Assembly: GCF_047948215.1 (NCBI RefSeq)
Contig: NC_134460.1
Coordinates: forward strand, 15,807,501-15,871,500
Direction: 5' to 3'
DNA: 64,000 nt
Source: Lycorma delicatula
Lineage: Eukaryota > Arthropoda > Insecta > Hemiptera > Fulgoridae
The first letter of the stretch is position 1. Every line of letters starts with the position of its first letter. Below, one piece after another: positions 45,640 to 56,247 of the stretch. The notes under the pieces were generated by a model. That model did no database searches. It was not told the DNA's origin and worked only from the letters and a program-made list of their open reading frames with translations. The position numbers and the translations under genes were made by a program.

Positions 45640-47165
45640 TGGAAAATAATACGATGGTCGTGAATATCAACCCCGGTAACTTAGCAGCTGCAAAAACGTT
45701 TTCACTAAATAGATTCATCCCCCATCTCTTCGAGAAATCTTTTTTATCTTCCGAGAAATACTCCGCCAACTGAATTTTTAGCTCCACGTAGTACATCTTC
45801 ATGCTATCCAAACTGTGGTGAATAATAGCGTCTTCTTCTTTCAAATTTTTCTCAATATAATCGGAAGCGAGTGGAAACGTATCAAAAATTTTGCTTTGAA
45901 GGAAAATAATCCTGATGAAGTTTCTTAATGAAAGCATGAACTTTGTCTGTAATTAATTAAACATTTTTATCACGTCGTTGTATATTTATATTCAACTCAT
46001 TTAAATGCGAAAATACATCAGCCGAGTAAGTCAACAGCAATATATACTCATTATTCTGTAGAAACATTGGAAAAATATTAATTCATTTCCAATAACCGGG
46101 TTAACACTTTCCCCCAAAATAACTATCTGACTTCTCTATGTAAAACATGAGATTTTTTTCGCCCATTTCATCGCTTAGTTTAGCAAACAGCCTATTCTCT
46201 AGTCGACTTTTAAGGAACTTAACCGTATTTACACCTTTACAATTAATCTGTTTTGAGATTTTCCCGCATAAGTTTTACGTCTGCGAAGGAAGCAATGCGC
46301 CTTTGGTATAAGGCGATCTTTTAGTTATTTCAGAAATCCACTATTCTTTCCTGTTATCGCCTTTGCACCATCACTAGATACTGCAATACATTTTGACCGA
46401 TCAATGTTATAGTCAATAATAGCTTCATAAAAAATATCAAAAATACTGTCATGTTGCATCACAGGTACCGATTTGCAAAACAACATATTTTCATTGATTA
46501 ATTTGTCCCTATCGCATTCATATCCCACAAAACATAAGAACCGAGAATGTTTGTCACGTCTGTTGATTCGTTAAACCTAATACTAAAAAATTCATTTGAG
46601 CTCACTTGCTGAATTATTTAATCGCAAACATCTGCAGCCAAGTCATCGATTCGCCTTGTTGCCGTGTCGTTAAAAAGCAATTTTTTTTCAATTTTTACTA
46701 CTTTTTCCGCGCCTATTAAAACACTGACCGTATCAATTGCAGCACGCAATTTGAGGTTTCCTGCAACTGTATGGTGTTTGAACATCTTAGCTACTCTTAA
46801 TGCATGAGATAAGATGCTTCAAGCGTAATTTATCAGTACGGTTGACAAGTTTTAATTAATTTTATCAGTACTGCTTCTACAAGTAGAAGCATGCTGATTT
46901 CTCAAACTGTATAATTTTCTTTCGAAAAACTTTAAGGGTTTGCATTTACGGTCCGGATGTTTAGTTTCCAACTGTCGAATTAATTTTCATGGCTGTTTGC
47001 TTTCATCGGAAAGGACTTAAAAGTAAACAACGCGCTGTAAAGTAAAATCATAATTTAAATAGCCATCGTTGTACAATATTGTCTTTTTACCAGTTGATTC
47101 ACTGGATGTGGATGGCTCACTTCGTTTTTTCACAAATTTACCCGTTTTGCGTAAGAATCTGATTG
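45640..47165 (-). pseudogene. Dead ZBED-type hAT transposase
   Basis: Minus strand, across frames: GKFVKKRSEPSTSS and YLNYDFT (N-terminal BED-like zone, about 47140-47040); KHHTVAGNLKLRAAIDTV; FSIRFNESTDVTN (first catalytic Asp region, about 46590); CIAVSSDGAKAITGKNSGF (second Asp region, about 46380); and a C-terminal open piece of 100 codons (45635-45937) with FPLASDYIEKNLKEED and AEYFSEDKKDFSKRWG. These match the protein family often annotated zinc finger BED domain-containing protein 5 or FAM200. Stops and frameshifts are abundant. It is not closely similar to the hAT at 50 kb. Ends not found. Confidence 0.75.
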
Positions 47166-48327
47166 AAAAAAAATTCAGTTACAATGTTTTGTCGCACACT
47201 AAAAAAAAAGCGAATCTTCAGTTATCGTTATTATTTTCAATAAAACTGCGGTTTTAAAAACTTATATAAAGGCACCAGACTTTATAAAAGTAAAATCACA
47301 TTCCTTACGTTTCTTTTATACAACTGGAAACACGACGTGTTCAAACGTATCGTATGCATGTTCGAACGTGACGTTCTCACAGCGAATATTATGCAAGCAG
47401 ACCAAATATCAAGGAGAATGAAGTTGGAACCCGTAAATTGCTCATGTTTTTTTACACTTCATACTTACATATTTCATACCCGTCGCTATCAACACAGCTA
47501 AATAATTTTAACTAAGTTTGATTGGGTTGCGGTTGAGGGGTCACAAAATGTTCATTATATATCTTTTTTTACTTTTTGTGCGTCGTGGAGCTAAAAAGGT
47601 TGAGATTTACTGCGCTATAGAAACCCTTTCCTCGATCGAATAAGACGTTTTAGAAAGCACTACTACAAAACTATTCTGTATTGAAGCGCGAATAGTTTAC
47701 GGCCGAAATTGCAGAGCTTGCTGCTCAGAATTCGGTAATTCCCAAATTTTTATTTTATGTTTTTACATAGCACTACAAGTAACGATAAATGGAATGCGCA
47801 GCACACTATCAAATGATTAGTTTAGAAACAAATGTATACTGACATTTTTATTAGAAAAGTTTTATCGTGTCGAGTTTCGTACAAAGTTTATGTATAATTA
47901 ATACCTTACACTTCTAAATTCATGACATAAATAATAAACTAATAGAAAAATGATGCAAATACTAGAACAAGTAAAACGCAAAAAACAATTGGACTTCAGT
48001 AGGGGTCCCGTATGACCGATAAGTACCTTATTTCTATCGGAAAGTTATGAATCGGTAAACGTAATAACAATAGTAATAATAATAACAACGGGTATTGATC
48101 GATTGCCATTCAAAAGTTTATCGCATTGTTCTAAGAATGATTGCCATTAAAATGTTAATAAGGGTTCAGTTCAGTTCAACTCAAAACTCTCTTCGCCTAT
48201 TGTCTTCATTAATTGTGAAATATCTGGATTATTTCCTCGATATATATACAAAATAAAGAACCAAATGAAAAAAAAATTACATTGATTTTTCATAAAATGT
48301 TTTATGATTAACTGCAATTAATGAACT
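47166..48327. other. AT-rich non-coding stretch
   Basis: No further hAT motif, gene or repeat end recognised. Confidence 0.5.
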
Positions 48328-48367
48328 CTCTACAACAGTGGTTCTCAACCTTTTTTCTGCTGCGGCA

Positions 48368-49753
48368 GAATATTGAAAGTAACCCCAAGATATTTAAAAT
48401 TTTCCTCTAGTTCCAGTGACCGGAACCCCATTCTCAACCAGAAATTTTAAACACGTTTCGGCGATCACATAAGAGTTCATTTTTGTACTTTATATATATC
48501 CCACATAATATTTATTATAATTAAATTTTAGGCCAGAAAGATTCAATCGCGAAGAGGGTTTCTCATCGGTCGAAACTCAGAACCATCAGAAATACATAAT
48601 AGTTGTTACAGTGGTCTGTATTCTGTCCTGCCTTCCAACATCCATTAATCAAATATAGGTTTGTATTGCTAGTTTTTAATTATGTATTCATTTTCTAAGA
48701 ATCGCATATAATAACTCACATCTTTGCGTACAACAATTTATGAAAGTTACGATCTTCGGTAAACAAAAAGTAAATCTGTAAGAAGAAGTAAAAAAAAAAT
48801 TTATTAGTAAGAAATAATTCCGTTACAAGCCCGTCACCCTGCCGGCCGTTTTGTCGAGTTGCGTTCGGTTGTCAAACAGGAGGCTGGATTTTTTGGAAAA
48901 AGATGCGAACAAGTAACCAGACTGTTAAAATTTTGTTTCCCGCCAATTTTTAATTGCGACGGGAAATATATTTCAATTAACAGAGTTACTTACTCTCTTT
49001 AATTACTTGGAAATTATTCGCTATGATCTGTAATAAAATCTGTACTTATAATAAAATCCAAAAACGTTTCCTCCCTATAATCTTGAAAGTAGAAACACTT
49101 GAAAAATTTTGATATGGTCCTTTCTCAAGGAGTAAATGGAGAAAAATGGAAAAGCCGTTATAAATATCGAATTAATTTGAATTCTTGATTCTTAAAACTA
49201 GATACAAAACTATCAAAAAGTTAATTCAATAAACTCTTACAGACTTTTTTTTTTACTTGAAAAGCTGTTTTGCGTTGATAATGTAATGTCAAGCAGAAGG
49301 AAAGATTAACGTGTAAGAAAGAGCTGCATTGTACAAACTTTGAGGAATACTGGAAAGAAATGTTTTATGACAAAACAATTTACTGTTGATTTTAGCGGTA
49401 AGAAAACATTACTTTGAGTGTGGTTGAAGCCGACTACAACAGCTAGTGTTTTTATGACTGCGTAAGTAATACTGAATGATTGCCGTAATAAATAGCTTAT
49501 AAAAATAATACAAACATTACAACCTCTTATTCCATTTATGCTTACACCTCTTATAAAATCAACTGAATTAACGGTAAAATAATTAAACCGTCATTTGAAG
49601 AAAGTAATAATAAAGAAATAAAGGAAAAATGTGCACTAATAGGAAAAATGAGATAAAAAAATGTAAAAAACTATTACGGAATTAACCTGTTACCTGTGAC
49701 CTAGAAAGTCCTCTCAAAAGCACTTCAGTATAGAACTGAACCAATCAATAGAC
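48368..49753. other. Passenger DNA between the two hAT left ends
   Basis: About 1.4 kb of mostly A/T-rich, non-coding DNA that resembles ordinary intergenic sequence here. No transposon domain or RNA gene is seen. It lies inside the 8-bp TSDs and so appears to have moved with the element. Confidence 0.7.
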
Positions 49754-49817
49754 CAGTGGTTCTCAACCTTTTTTCTGCTGCGGCACATTTTAAACGATTT
49801 CAAAATTTGGCGGCACA
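49754..49817 (+). repeat. Inner hAT left terminus and subterminal motif
   Basis: A 32-bp copy of the outer left end (49754-49785) followed by AAAATTTGGCGGCACA (49802-49817). The same 16-mer occurs twice near the right end (52524-52539 and 52545-52560). These are candidate transposase-binding sites. Confidence 0.8.
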
Positions 49818-49946
49818 TAAAGAAAACAATAAAAACTATTGTCTTATTACAACACACTGAATAAATATAGTTTATGACAAATTGTTAAATATGCAAATTA
49901 AACTAAAAATAACTAAACTTTATTACGTGATTAAATTAAAATATTT

Positions 49947-51806
49947 TTAATGCGAAATTTGAGCTTGATGTTTTTTGATAATTTCATTTATATTTGGTCG
50001 TAAAAATGACAATGCTACATTTAACAATCTTGATCTTTTTTTAGTTTTAATGTTGGCTAATGCTGAAAATCCGAATTCACACAAATAAGATGTGGAAAAT
50101 TGTAATAAAATGTATAAAGCTTTTTTGGCTATGATTGGATACTCGCATCTGATGTTAATCCAAAATGAATTAATCGATTCTTCTGAATGTTTTAAAATTA
50201 AATCTCGATTACTGGAAAGCAAAATAAGTTCTTCCTCTTCATTCAAAGTTAAGTCAAATACAGAAGTGTCCGTAATGAGAAATGGATTACGAACCCGATC
50301 AAATTTCTTAATATCTAATTTTTGGAAATAATGAACAATTCTCTCCTCTAACGCTGTCAAATGATCAAGAACAATTACTTTAATTGTTTTATAACTGTCT
50401 TTAGGGACGGACTCAAACTTTTCTAAATTGCCTTCTTGAGCTTTATTTTTCCATAAAGTTATTTGTTTTTTGAGTCCCACCAGCTTATCGGTTGAGTTTA
50501 AGATATTTTCATTAGGCCCTTGCATACTTGAATTGATGTTGTTAAAAATAACAAAAATGTCTGATAAGTAAGCCAGTTTAGTGCACCGTATTTTATCTTC
50601 CAACAGTATTACAAATTCATGATTTTTATTTTGTTCAAAAAAAATTTTCATTTCATCTTTTAATTTCAGAACACGAGATAAAACTTTTCCTCTGGACAAC
50701 CATCTTACTTCTGTATGGAGTAATAAAGATTCGTACTTGGCTTCCATTGCTTGGCATAATTCTTTAAATAATCTACTTTTTAATGGTCTAGATTTGATAT
50801 AATTAACCATTTTTACACATTGTTCCAGAACTATTTTTAAATCTGATGGCAAAAATTTTGTTACAAGTGCTTCTCGATGCAAAAAACAACGGGTAACTAA
50901 TATATTTTCATTTAATTCTTTAACGTGTGCAACAAATCCTTTTATATGTCCAGTCATAGCTGGAGCACCATCTATGCAAATTCCAATACATGTCTTCCAA
51001 GAAACTTTAATTTCTTCTAAATATGAATCGATTACATTAAAAATATGTTTACAGGTTGTAAAATCAGATAACTCTCGACAACATAAAAATTGATTAATAA
51101 TATCATTTTCGTGAATAAACCTAACAAATGCAATTAATTGAGAATTTCCTGTAATATCGGTTGTTTCATCTATTTGTATAGCAAAATTCGAATTTGCAAG
51201 AGTTTTTGCAGTATTCTGTTCAATATTTTCAGACAAGTCTTTTATCCTGCGATGTATTGTATCATTTGAAAGGGGTATTTTGGAAATTTCAATATCAGCA
51301 GATCCACCGATCATTGTTTTAACAATTTTACGACACGCAGGTAATATAATTTCTTCTGCCAAATTATGAGGCTTTAATTTTACTGCAATCAATTCAGCGA
51401 TTTCATAAGAAGCGACTTGAGCCTTTTCAGACACACATAATTGTTTTTTAAAATTTTTTCCTCGCTTAAGTTTTGATGATAAATAACTTTCAAAGTAGCT
51501 TTTCTCTTTTGTTGAAAGCGAAGGATGGTTAGTCACCAAGTGACGTTGAAGTTTGCTAGGAACCGTAGCACTGTTTGATAATTTAAAACCACATATTACA
51601 CACTCGGGAACAACTATGTCATTTTCCATTGACGAGGTAAATCCAAATTTTAAAAAATCATCATTATATTTCCGAGGGACAACGTACTTTTTTGAGAAAG
51701 GTGTATATTTACTTGTTTCGGGGGTTGGTTCATTAACTTGGTCGTGAACGTCATCGTTATCTCTATTTTCATCATTACACTTTTTTCTTTTTATCCATTT
51801 GTCCAT
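49947..51806 (-). CDS. ZBED-type hAT transposase, open
   Basis: A 619-residue frame from the preferred Met (MDKWIKRKK, 51806); the same frame is open 24 codons further upstream to 51878. A candidate splice acceptor, TATTTTTTCAG, ends at 51819, so the upstream Met is probably intronic and the gene likely has an upstream non-coding exon. Numbering from the upstream Met, a C2H2/BED-like finger sits at C93-x2-C96 ... H113-x4-H118 (end binding). QIDETTD holds D237 and CIDGAPAMTG holds D303, matching the first two acidic catalytic positions of hAT enzymes; HTEVRWLSRG has the conserved Trp393. The C-terminal FGFSALANIKTKKRSRL block is the usual hAT dimerisation end. I cannot place the third acid with certainty. 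Family proteins are often annotated ZBED5, SCAN domain-containing 3 or FAM200-like. No internal stop, so possibly active. Confidence 0.92.
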   Translation of the reverse strand: MDKWIKRKKCNDENRDNDDVHDQVNEPTPETSKYTPFSKKYVVPRKYNDDFLKFGFTSSMENDIVVPECVICGFKLSNSATVPSKLQRHLVTNHPSLSTKEKSYFESYLSSKLKRGKNFKKQLCVSEKAQVASYEIAELIAVKLKPHNLAEEIILPACRKIVKTMIGGSADIEISKIPLSNDTIHRRIKDLSENIEQNTAKTLANSNFAIQIDETTDITGNSQLIAFVRFIHENDIINQFLCCRELSDFTTCKHIFNVIDSYLEEIKVSWKTCIGICIDGAPAMTGHIKGFVAHVKELNENILVTRCFLHREALVTKFLPSDLKIVLEQCVKMVNYIKSRPLKSRLFKELCQAMEAKYESLLLHTEVRWLSRGKVLSRVLKLKDEMKIFFEQNKNHEFVILLEDKIRCTKLAYLSDIFVIFNNINSSMQGPNENILNSTDKLVGLKKQITLWKNKAQEGNLEKFESVPKDSYKTIKVIVLDHLTALEERIVHYFQKLDIKKFDRVRNPFLITDTSVFDLTLNEEEELILLSSNRDLILKHSEESINSFWINIRCEYPIIAKKALYILLQFSTSYLCEFGFSALANIKTKKRSRLLNVALSFLRPNINEIIKKHQAQISH

Positions 51807-51840
51807 TTTTAGAAGGGTCTGAAAAAATAAAAAAAAATAT
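51807..51840 (-). promoter_or_regulatory. Candidate splice acceptor before the hAT start codon
   Basis: On the minus strand a pyrimidine-rich tract ends in TTTTTTCAG (AG at 51820-51819), 13 nt before the preferred ATG. The donor is not identified. Confidence 0.5.
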
Positions 51841-52603
51841 TGTCCAAAAATTAAAAAAAAATGGTTCAAATATAACATTTGAATTTATAATTATCAAAAT
51901 TATGCGATAACTTGTAATTTATGAATATGGAAAATTTAACCTTTCTGAAATTGTATAACTTTCACTCAAATACAATTTTCCGTAAATAAAAATTAAATTT
52001 TATGTGAATAAATGCGGACACTGTATGCGTGCAGCAATTCAGCACGTAAGCTCGGGATTTTTTGAGAGATGTGTACACAGAGAACGTATTCAATCACAGT
52101 AGTATTTCGTAGAGTGCGATAAAAACAAAAAGGAAACGTTGTAAATCAATGGATATGTGTACTGCAAAGTTAATAAGTTTACAAATTTATAATTTGAAAC
52201 TATATGCAAATTAATTAATAATAAACCGAATAATAACGTTTGCTAATTTTAACGAAATAAAAGGTGCAGTAACTACTATGCAACACCTTGTAAATTCCAA
52301 CTATCACTAAAACAACACGTTTATACGCAGAAATAACAAGCGTGCGCCAACTGAAGACAATTCCTATTGCTATGCATGCCACTTCATCACAATTCGGCAC
52401 TAAGAAAAAACGCCTTGCAAAGTAAATAATAAAATAATTTTTTTTTGTGCATTTAAATTCATGTTAAATATATTTTTATTTTTTTTAAATAATTTTTTAA
52501 TATTAACATTATTATATATTTACAAAATTTGGCGGCACACTTTTAAAATTTGGCGGCACACAAAAGTGCCGCGGCACAGGGGTTGAGAATCACTGCTCTA
52601 CAA

Positions 52604-54107
52604 TATATTCCAAAGTAGCGTAAAAAAATTCCACAATCCTATTTAATTAATAACGGTGTATATAAAAAAGAAAGTTAAATAATTTTATTAGTAAATCCTT
52701 ATAGGCTTATATTTTTATTACTTTTCTGAGTACAGAGTACTTGTTAATTTTCCTCGAGTCCATAAAAAGAAAACTAGGGCGAAGGTCGCAATTCCATTTG
52801 TGTAGATGTGTATGTCGGTGTCTATTTTACTTAGTATATGTCTGAAACCGGTAAAAGTATAATAATAAAAAATTTATACGGTGACTCTTGCGTATAGTGC
52901 ATCGATGCTATTATATTTTTATAAAAATCGAACGAGGCGGTAGTGTTTCCTCTCCTTTAACCCGTCACTGCTGTCTCGAGGTAGTTGCATTTTCGTAAAA
53001 AAATTTCACCGTGAAACTTTTGAAGACGATTATTAACAGCGTAATTTTTTTAATCTCTCGCTTCTACTTTAATCATTAATAAAAAAATTCAATCCAATAA
53101 ACGGGAAAAAAGGTAGAATGACTTCTTTGTGGATGGATCCACTACTTCTCATTCTGTTTTTAACATGAAAAGTTTAATGCGATACTTGCAAATACTAATC
53201 GTAGAAATTAAAAATAAAAATTTTAACGAAATTTTACTTCCTTTTGCAAATCAAAAACATATTAATTTAACTGTTGAGAAATATAGATTTATCAAAATTT
53301 TAAAGTAGTAATACTTAAATGACTAATAGCTAAAAGGTACATAAATAGACAACGTATTGGACTGTTGACGGCAGACAGGGAGGCGTAGTCACATTTGTTA
53401 TAATATCATTAAAATTCACTATTATGTTTCATTATCTATAAAGTGTGTGTGTGTGTGCGTGTGCGCGCGCGCAATCACTTAATTAGAACATCTAGAGAAA
53501 ATTTATGAGTTTTTTTATCAAATAATATAGAAAAATGTAATTAATATATAATGATTTCTACATACTTATTACAAAATAAAATGGGTGAAAATTACTTTTC
53601 CAATTAACTTAGATTTTTGGGTGATTAACATGTGTTTGATCGCAATTTGTTCGTATAGATATGCATGTGTATAATGAGACCTGTTTATTCATGACCTTTT
53701 GGAATTACTGATTAGAATTAAGGTTAAATCGTTTTAAACCTATTTTCTTCAATAGTTAAGTCACTGATTGTTTTAATTTTAGTTTAAACGGTCAGATAAG
53801 ATAGAATATCTATAAGTATATTCAATAACAGTTGTTAAACTTAGAAAATAAAACCATAAACAGTATGTTGTTTCTTTACGTTTTACTATCACTCTCAAAA
53901 TATTTTAACTTATCCGGCGATGAACGCATGTGGTATGATGCAAGAATAGATAATTTATTTTAAATCGTTATTTAATTATTATATTATGTAATAATGTTTA
54001 AGTTAAAATGAAAAAATGTTTAAACGAAATCAGGAAAAATGTTTCTTTCTAAAACATAAAGTTATTTTTTAGAGATTGTTTTTAAAAATTAACTCTTATT
54101 TACTTAA
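52604..54107. other. AT-rich non-coding stretch
   Basis: Only a (GT/GC)n microsatellite stands out; no gene recognised. Confidence 0.5.
53443..53472. repeat. (GT)n-(GC)n microsatellite
   Basis: A GT run passing into GC dinucleotides, about 30 bp. Confidence 0.9.
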
Positions 54108-54215
54108 CAAATATTTTGTAGCGTATGAAAATCGTTATGCCTGACCGGGATTCGAATCAGGGACCTCCGGATGGAAGACCGAGACGTTATCCCATGTAGC
54201 AGTGAACAATTCTTG
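54108..54215 (-). mobile_element. SINE2 fragment
   Basis: The reverse strand reads GTCTCGGTCTTCCATCCGGA, continuing GGTCCCTGATTCGAATCCCG and then GTCAGGCA: a tRNA 3' half with a good B box (GATTCGAATCC). It then enters the SINE2 body (TTTTCATACGCTACAAAAT). Both ends are degraded. Confidence 0.7.
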
Positions 54216-55195
54216 ACTAATGAAATAAGAATGTTCACAGGTAGATGGGACGACTTCCTAAATGTAGCCGTGTATTATGTTAAAAAGTAGCGTTAGTTTC
54301 ATTATCGTTGTATAAGTAATAATTTGTCTACAGTCATTTTTGTATTTAATTATTGAACGATTACTATATTCTTATATTAAAACAAAAACAATAAAATTTT
54401 GTTTTTTTTTTTCTGGAGTTGAAAGCAGTTCTAGATTTCGTTTGTAATGTTGTATGATCTCTACCCCCACAATTGATGATATTGAAAGATTTTTGGATGT
54501 GTATTCTATAGTATACTTTGCGAAAAAATATATCATCTGGGACTCTTGTCGATCGATAACGTTATCGATATAGAATATCGACATAGAATCGAAGTTGGAA
54601 ATATACAGCGTGAAATATTCACGAAGAAAGTGAAATAATTTGGTAACTGATTCTAAAGCTTGAAATAAGAACTAAGTTCATACAAACACACATCCGTCAA
54701 AATGCTTTGTTATCGAGTTCGGTTAGCGAAAGATTTCCCCCGATAAAATGAGATCATAAATAAAATTGCTATGGCGTTACATTTGTAACGCCATACCAAT
54801 TTCAGTATGGTTAAAACTCTAGGTTTTTGACCTGAAAAATCAAACAAAACAGATCCCAGAATTGCGTAACGTAACAACATAAAATAGAAAAATTCGGTAA
54901 AACACGTTTTTTTTGTTCAAGTTCAATAACTTTGTTAAATAACTAATAAATGCGTAAATTTATTATCAAGACTTGTAGAGAACTTAATTCTGAGAAAAAT
55001 GATGTCATAAATGATGAAAAACCAAAAAACAAGACTATTTATTGTTAAAAACAAGACTTAAGAGAAAAATCTTATGAATTTGTAAAAATTATAAACAGCT
55101 GTTTCTGGTACAATGAATTTAGCCCTTTGAAAAATTAAATACTTTTAATTTACTTTAAAAGAAAAAATGTTTGCTGTGGTTAACGCTGTAATAAT
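54216..55195. other. AT-rich non-coding stretch
   Basis: Contains a 12-bp hairpin TATGGCGTTACA/TGTAACGCCATA at 54770-54795 and short blocks shared with 14.8-14.9 kb. No gene recognised. Confidence 0.5.
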
Positions 55196-56247
55196 TTACA
55201 ATAAATGTTCGAAAATTCCACCATTGGTAGTATTGATGCACCTTTCGACTCGTTTCCTTACATTCTTTGCTGCCAATCTAATGATATCTTCGCGTTACTT
55301 GATGAGGGTAGGAGCATGGAGAATGAAAGCGATCACTTAATCACGTGTGTCTACGTTTTGCAGTAATCTAAGGGAGTAAGGTTCGGTGATGTAGGTGTTT
55401 GATTTACCTTCCCTCTACGTCCAATTTATTTTACCAGTAAATCTTTCATTTAAGAATTGTCTTATTTCATTCGTGAAATGTGTCTGTGCTTCATCAAGAA
55501 CATTTGATGGAGCACACTAAATGTGTCTGTGCTGTGATTGTATATTTCAATTATTTTCACCTATGAGAAATTTTCAAGCGTCGTAAGAATTTCATCGTTT
55601 AAAAAATCCAGATAATTTCTCCCCGTTACACATTGTTCTAATATGACAGGGTTTATTGATCGGTTGACACCAAGTTCACCGAAAATCGTCGCTGGAAATT
55701 TCAATCAACTTCAGATTGTAAATTTTCTTCAAACTACCGGTTTGAATTCCGTTATTTTGTTTATACCGTTTCGGGTAAAAGAAATTTCGTCTGAAAATAA
55801 CGTGAACGGAATTAAGTGATAATTATTGTTAACTCATTCACAAAACTGCAGTCGACTGCACGGTCGCAAGCTGGAGTGTTGCACGTTTTGAACATGATAA
55901 GGACCCGGTCCGTGAGGATGTAATGTCCTCCATACTTTACTTCGTGGAGTGTTGAGTGGTGTACAAATTCTTCGCGTCCTAGTTGTAGGAGTAAGCTGTA
56001 CCGCCTGAAGATGTTTTCCCTTTCATCTCCACGTGCCGGTTGACATTCAGATGAAACATGAGCGCTGGGAAATGTACCGTTCTCACAAAAATTATTAAAA
56101 ATTAGTCAAAATACTTTACGGTTTGTAACTACTCGTCCAGGATACTTTTGTTGGTATTTTTTCACCGCAGCTAGAGGCACTTCCATCGCAAAAGCCGTAC
56201 ACAAAAATCATATCGGCATATTCTGTTCGAGTGAAGAGATGCGACAT
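55196..56247 (-). pseudogene. Dead mariner/Tc1-type transposase (Mar4)
   Basis: From the ATG at about 56247 the start reads TEYADMIFVYGFCDGSA, then AAVKKYQQKYPGRVV in another frame. This is the signature N-terminus of an insect transposase group with a DUF4817-like DNA-binding domain. Further on come TLQLATVQSTAV-like helix-turn-helix traces (about 55870), HVIFRRNFF (55790) and FTNEIRQFLNERFTGKINWT (about 55440). The typical end LAAKNVRKRVERCINTTNGG, followed by IFEHLL, finishes at a TAA at 55196. Stops and shifts are numerous. Terminal repeats were not identified. It is a lineage distinct from Mar3. Confidence 0.75.

Larger units (their letters stand above)
48328..52603 (-). mobile_element. 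Composite hAT element with perfect 8-bp TSD
   Basis: The outer ends are CAGTGGTTCTCAACC (from 48336) and GGTTGAGAATCACTG (to 52595), a hAT-type inverted pair with one mismatch. They are flanked by identical CTCTACAA octamers (48328-48335 and 52596-52603). An internal second left end, identical to the outer one over 32 bp, starts at 49754 and is followed by the normal subterminal region and the transposase gene. The left flank of the inner end (CAATAGAC) does not match. So the transposed unit is 4.26 kb and includes 1.4 kb between the two left ends. Confidence 0.9.

Noticed and set aside
49746..49753. CAATAGAC as TSD of the inner hAT unit
   Set aside because: It does not match the octamer at the right end; CTCTACAA at the outer left end does.
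54141..54195. tRNA gene candidate
   Set aside because: Only the 3' half with a B box is recognisable, and it continues into a SINE body shared with 42.5 kb.
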